Below, piece after piece: positions 24,382 through 26,772 of a stretch of DNA of 26,772 bases. Source of the DNA: RGIG6353 sp964558655 (GTDB lineage: Bacteria > Bacillota > Clostridia > Oscillospirales > SIG627); assembly GCA_964558655.1 (NCBI GenBank), contig CAZLEX010000023.1, positions 1 to 26,772 of the forward strand, written 5' to 3'. How positions within the stretch are numbered: position 1 is the first letter of the stretch; the number at the start of each line of letters is the position of its first letter. The notes below the pieces were generated by a model. That model saw nothing but the letters and a program-made list of their open reading frames with translations. It was not told the DNA's origin and searched no databases. A program made the translations under genes and the position numbers.

Positions 24382-25458
24382 ATGTCAAAACTCAGAGTAG
24401 GCGTCGTTGGAGCTACCGGTATGGTAGGTCAGAGATTTATTACACTTCTTGAAAATCACCCTTATTTTGATCTCACTTGTGTTGCCGCAAGTGCGGGTTC
24501 TGCCGGGAAAACATATGAAGAAGCGGTCTGCGGAAGATGGAATATGAAAACACCTATTCCCGAAAAAGTCAAAAAAATGACCGTTAAAAACGCATTGGAC
24601 ATTGAATCGATTAAAACAGATGTAGATTTCGTGCTTTGTGCCGTAAACATGAAAAAAGATGAGATTATGGCGCTTGAAGAAGCTTATGCAAAATCGGAAA
24701 TTCCCGTTGTTTCAAACAATTCGGCACACAGAAAAACTAAAGATGTACCCATGGTTATTCCCGAAATCAATAATGATCACATAGAAATTATCAACAGTCA
24801 AAGAAAAAGGCTCGGTACGAAGAAAGGCTTTATTGCCGTTAAGCCAAATTGTTCCATTCAAAGCTATGTACCGCTGATTACCCCGCTTTTGAAATACAAA
24901 CCTTCAAAAGTTGTAGTTTCTACTTATCAGGCAATTTCCGGTGCGGGAAAGACTTTTGAATCCTGGCCTGAAATGATCGACAATGTTATTCCGTACATTG
25001 GCGGTGAAGAAGAAAAAAGCGAAAAAGAACCGATGAAAGTCTGGGGACATATAGAAAACGGAATTATAGTCGATAAAAAGGATATGATAATAACTTCACA
25101 GTGTATCCGTGTACCTGTATCCGACGGACATCTCGCAACTGTATTCATTTCATTTGAAAACAAACCTTCAAAAGAGGAAATTATAAGTGCATGGAACAGT
25201 TTTTCGGGAAGGCCTCAAGAACTTGGCCTTTATTCTGCTCCGAAAAAATTCATAACTTATTTTGAAGATGATAACCGTCCGCAAACGAATATTGATCGTG
25301 ACCTGGAAAGAGGCATGGGGGTTTCGGCGGGCAGATTGCGTGAAGATACTTTATTTGATTACAAATTTGTCGGGCTCTCTCACAACACATTGAGAGGTGC
25401 TGCAGGCGGTTCTCTTCTCTTGGCTGAACTTCTCTATAAAGAAGGATATTTATATTGA
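24382..25458 (+). CDS. asd: Aspartate-semialdehyde dehydrogenase, archaeal/fungal type
   Basis: Asd reduces aspartyl phosphate to aspartate semialdehyde with NADPH, feeding lysine, threonine, methionine and diaminopimelate (and thus dipicolinate) synthesis. It has 358 residues. The nucleotide loop GATGMVG is at 10-16 and the catalytic cysteine is Cys157 in KPNCSIQSYVPLI. VPVSDGHLATVF carries the conserved histidine. The opening GQRFITLLENHPYFDL and the EEAVCGRW segment resemble the archaeal and fungal branch (TIGR00978 type) rather than the common bacterial one; this is from memory of family patterns. AGGAGG precedes the ATG. The gene stands alone between two terminators. Confidence 0.93.
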   Translation: MSKLRVGVVGATGMVGQRFITLLENHPYFDLTCVAASAGSAGKTYEEAVCGRWNMKTPIPEKVKKMTVKNALDIESIKTDVDFVLCAVNMKKDEIMALEEAYAKSEIPVVSNNSAHRKTKDVPMVIPEINNDHIEIINSQRKRLGTKKGFIAVKPNCSIQSYVPLITPLLKYKPSKVVVSTYQAISGAGKTFESWPEMIDNVIPYIGGEEEKSEKEPMKVWGHIENGIIVDKKDMIITSQCIRVPVSDGHLATVFISFENKPSKEEIISAWNSFSGRPQELGLYSAPKKFITYFEDDNRPQTNIDRDLERGMGVSAGRLREDTLFDYKFVGLSHNTLRGAAGGSLLLAELLYKEGYLY

Positions 25459-25464
25459 GTATCG

Positions 25465-25502
25465 AAAAAAGTCCGAAAATTTGCAAATTTTCGGACTTTT
25501 TT
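25465..25502. terminator. Terminator of asd
   Basis: An 18-base arm (25465-25482) is the exact reverse complement of 25485-25502 around a two-base centre. Its core is GTCCGAAAATTT, flanked by A6 and T6. It begins seven bases after the asd stop codon and works in either direction in principle. Confidence 0.88.
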
Positions 25503-25523
25503 ATTCACATAAAAGATTTATTT

Positions 25524-25552
25524 TTGACATATCTTTGCAATTAATGTATGAT
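25524..25552 (+). promoter_or_regulatory. Sigma-A-type promoter of the YdcF/SanA-like gene
   Basis: A perfect TTGACA (25524-25529), a 17-base spacer and TATGAT (25547-25552, five of six bases) lie 36 bases before the ATG at 25589. GGAG is at about 25579. Confidence 0.85.
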
Positions 25553-25588
25553 ACATTTTGAAATACAATATATTTTTACGGAGACAAA

Positions 25589-26191
25589 ATGAAAAAGAAA
25601 AAGATATTTGTAACTTTGATTATAATTTCTGTACTTCTTATCTTAGGAATATTAATCTGTGTGATTATTTCTTCTCATATGGTCAAAACATACGGCAAGA
25701 AAATTACTACTTTGGAAAACGCCAAGTCTTTTGATGCGGAATGTATACTCGTTTTGGGAGCAAAGGTAAGTGAATCGAAGCCTTCGGCTATGTTACGGGA
25801 TCGTCTTGACCGTGCAATAGAATTATATTTTGAAAAAGATCTCCCTCTTATTATGAGCGGAGACTGTTCGAGCGATGAATACAATGAAGTTTCGGTTATG
25901 AAAGATTATGCAATTGAGCAAGGCGTTCCTCCCGAAGCAATCATTCTTGATCCGGAAGGATATTCTACTTTTGAAAGTGTTACACGGCTTAAAGATACAT
26001 TCGGATTTAAAAGTGCTATCGTTGTTACTCAGCGTTACCACCTTTACAGAGCCCTGTTTATCTGCGATAAATCTCAAGTAGATGCAATCGGTGTTGCTGC
26101 GGAAGATATTTCATACAAAGGACAAACAATGCGTGAAATACGGGAATTTGCGGCAAGAATAAAAGATTTTTATTACACACTGTTTATCTAA
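25589..26191 (+). CDS. YdcF/SanA-like (DUF218) membrane-anchored protein
   Basis: This 200-residue protein has a Lys-rich start, one transmembrane segment at about 6-28, and an extracytoplasmic DUF218 domain. The domain shows AECILVLGAKV near 50, LRDRLDRAIELYFEKDLPLI, MSGDCSSDEYNEVSVMKDYA, then STFESVTRLKDTF and VVTQRYHLYRALFI. These match the SanA/YdcF group, whose members affect envelope integrity and, in Escherichia coli, vancomycin resistance at high temperature or envelope lipid carrier metabolism (ElyC). The exact reaction is unknown. It is a single-gene unit with its own promoter and terminator. Confidence 0.9.
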   Translation: MKKKKIFVTLIIISVLLILGILICVIISSHMVKTYGKKITTLENAKSFDAECILVLGAKVSESKPSAMLRDRLDRAIELYFEKDLPLIMSGDCSSDEYNEVSVMKDYAIEQGVPPEAIILDPEGYSTFESVTRLKDTFGFKSAIVVTQRYHLYRALFICDKSQVDAIGVAAEDISYKGQTMREIREFAARIKDFYYTLFI

Positions 26192-26232
26192 AAAATACTG
26201 TACAATCCTTTTTCGATTGTACAGTATTTTTT
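26190..26232. terminator. Bidirectional terminator between the DUF218 gene and spoVT
   Basis: An 18-base arm (26190-26207) pairs perfectly with 26215-26232 around a seven-base loop, CTTTTTC. A6 precedes and T6 follows. It overlaps the stop codon of the DUF218 gene and lies 33 bases beyond the spoVT stop codon, so it can serve both converging genes. Confidence 0.88.
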
Positions 26233-26265
26233 ATTATTTCGCTAATATAAAAATTTGTAACTTTT

Positions 26266-26772
26266 TCATTCTTCCAACTGTTTTGATAAAAATGTCGCAG
26301 CCGTTTGCAAAAGTTTTATTTCCGTTTCGCTCGGTACGGTATCCTGAGTTGTCAAAGAACAGACGGCACCTATAATATCTCCGTCAAGAAGAATCGGCAC
26401 AAGTACCGAAATATGAGCCGAAGTCTGAGAATTGATAAACATGGGTTTTTCTCCGCTACGGTACATATAGGTGGTTCTGGATTCAATCAAAGAATCGGCA
26501 TCAGCCGAAAGTTTTGAATCTACATAGTCTCTTTTTGAAAGCCCCGCACAAGCAATAACGGCATCACGGTCTGAAATTACAACGCTCATACCGCAACTTT
26601 TATTAAGTGTTTCAGCGTAACTTGCCGCAAACGAATGAAGCTCTCCGACAGGTGAATATTTTTTAAAAATAACCTCGCCGTCATGATCTGTATAAATTTC
26701 AAGAGGGTCACCTTCTCTTATTCTTAAAACCCGTCTGATTTCTTTTGGAATTACGACTCGGCCGAGATCGTC
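26266..26772 (-). CDS. spoVT: Stage V sporulation protein T, N-terminus cut by window edge
   Basis: SpoVT is an AbrB-family transcription regulator that tunes forespore sigma-G genes and sometimes other late sporulation genes. The 168 visible residues begin DDLGRVVIPKEIRRVLRIRE, the swapped-hairpin DNA-binding domain, followed by GDPLEIYTDHDGEVIFKKYS. A GAF-like C-terminal domain runs to the stop (ISVLVPILLDGDIIGAVCSL). About ten N-terminal residues lie beyond the right edge, so the start and promoter are not visible. Full-length proteins are about 178 residues. The call is secure because both domains are present; it adds to the sporulation evidence from dpaA and dpaB. Confidence 0.94.
   Translation of the reverse strand, partial: DDLGRVVIPKEIRRVLRIREGDPLEIYTDHDGEVIFKKYSPVGELHSFAASYAETLNKSCGMSVVISDRDAVIACAGLSKRDYVDSKLSADADSLIESRTTYMYRSGEKPMFINSQTSAHISVLVPILLDGDIIGAVCSLTTQDTVPSETEIKLLQTAATFLSKQLEE

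Overview
The window reads as a chromosomal segment of an endospore-forming, low-GC Firmicute of the Clostridia class, probably an Oscillospiraceae-like anaerobe. The evidence is A/T-rich, AGGAGG-type ribosome binding sites, sigma-A-like promoters, both dipicolinate synthase genes (dpaA/dpaB, spoVF) and a spoVT homologue cut by the right edge. Nothing suggests a phage, plasmid or large mobile element. Almost everything is housekeeping, packed into tight operons with overlapping start and stop codons. The lineage assignment is inferred from gene content only.

Layout. Positions 1-382 hold no secure gene: a tail fragment resembling the start of a CocE/NonD hydrolase, a terminator, a perfect 22-bp hairpin, a 24-codon mini-ORF with a strong Shine-Dalgarno sequence, and a terminator shared with the minus-strand unit. 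Positions 383-1769 (minus) are dpaA-dpaB. Positions 1885-12424 (minus) are one ten-gene run starting at a good promoter at 12454-12482: TIGR01212 radical SAM protein, TrmH-type methyltransferase, dprA, topA, trmFO, plsX, rnc, a secreted two-domain protein, an NfeD-like protein and an SPFH/stomatin protein, closed by a hairpin at 1837-1868.

From 12572 the plus strand carries a divergent run: a small membrane-anchored protein, smc (with its own promoter), ftsY, rdgB, yhbY, nadD, yqeK, an LCP-family cell-wall ligase with a long Asp-Pro-Thr repeat, rsfS and leuS. Then come rpsU (S21), asd and a YdcF/SanA-like membrane protein, each with its own promoter and hairpin terminator. The minus-strand spoVT fragment ends the window.

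How the genes fit together: the two large units combine chromosome maintenance (smc, topA, dprA), RNA processing and modification (rnc, trmFO, trmH-like, yhbY, rsfS, leuS), membrane and envelope building (plsX, NfeD/SPFH, LCP, ftsY) and nucleotide/NAD metabolism (nadD, rdgB, yqeK). The usual Firmicute plsX-acpP-rnc-smc-ftsY cluster is split here: plsX-rnc and smc-ftsY lie on opposite strands, and acpP is not between plsX and rnc.

I found no defence system, CRISPR array, tRNA, rRNA or riboswitch. The least explained items are the left-edge hairpin and mini-ORF, the secreted protein inside the housekeeping operon, and the small membrane protein upstream of smc.
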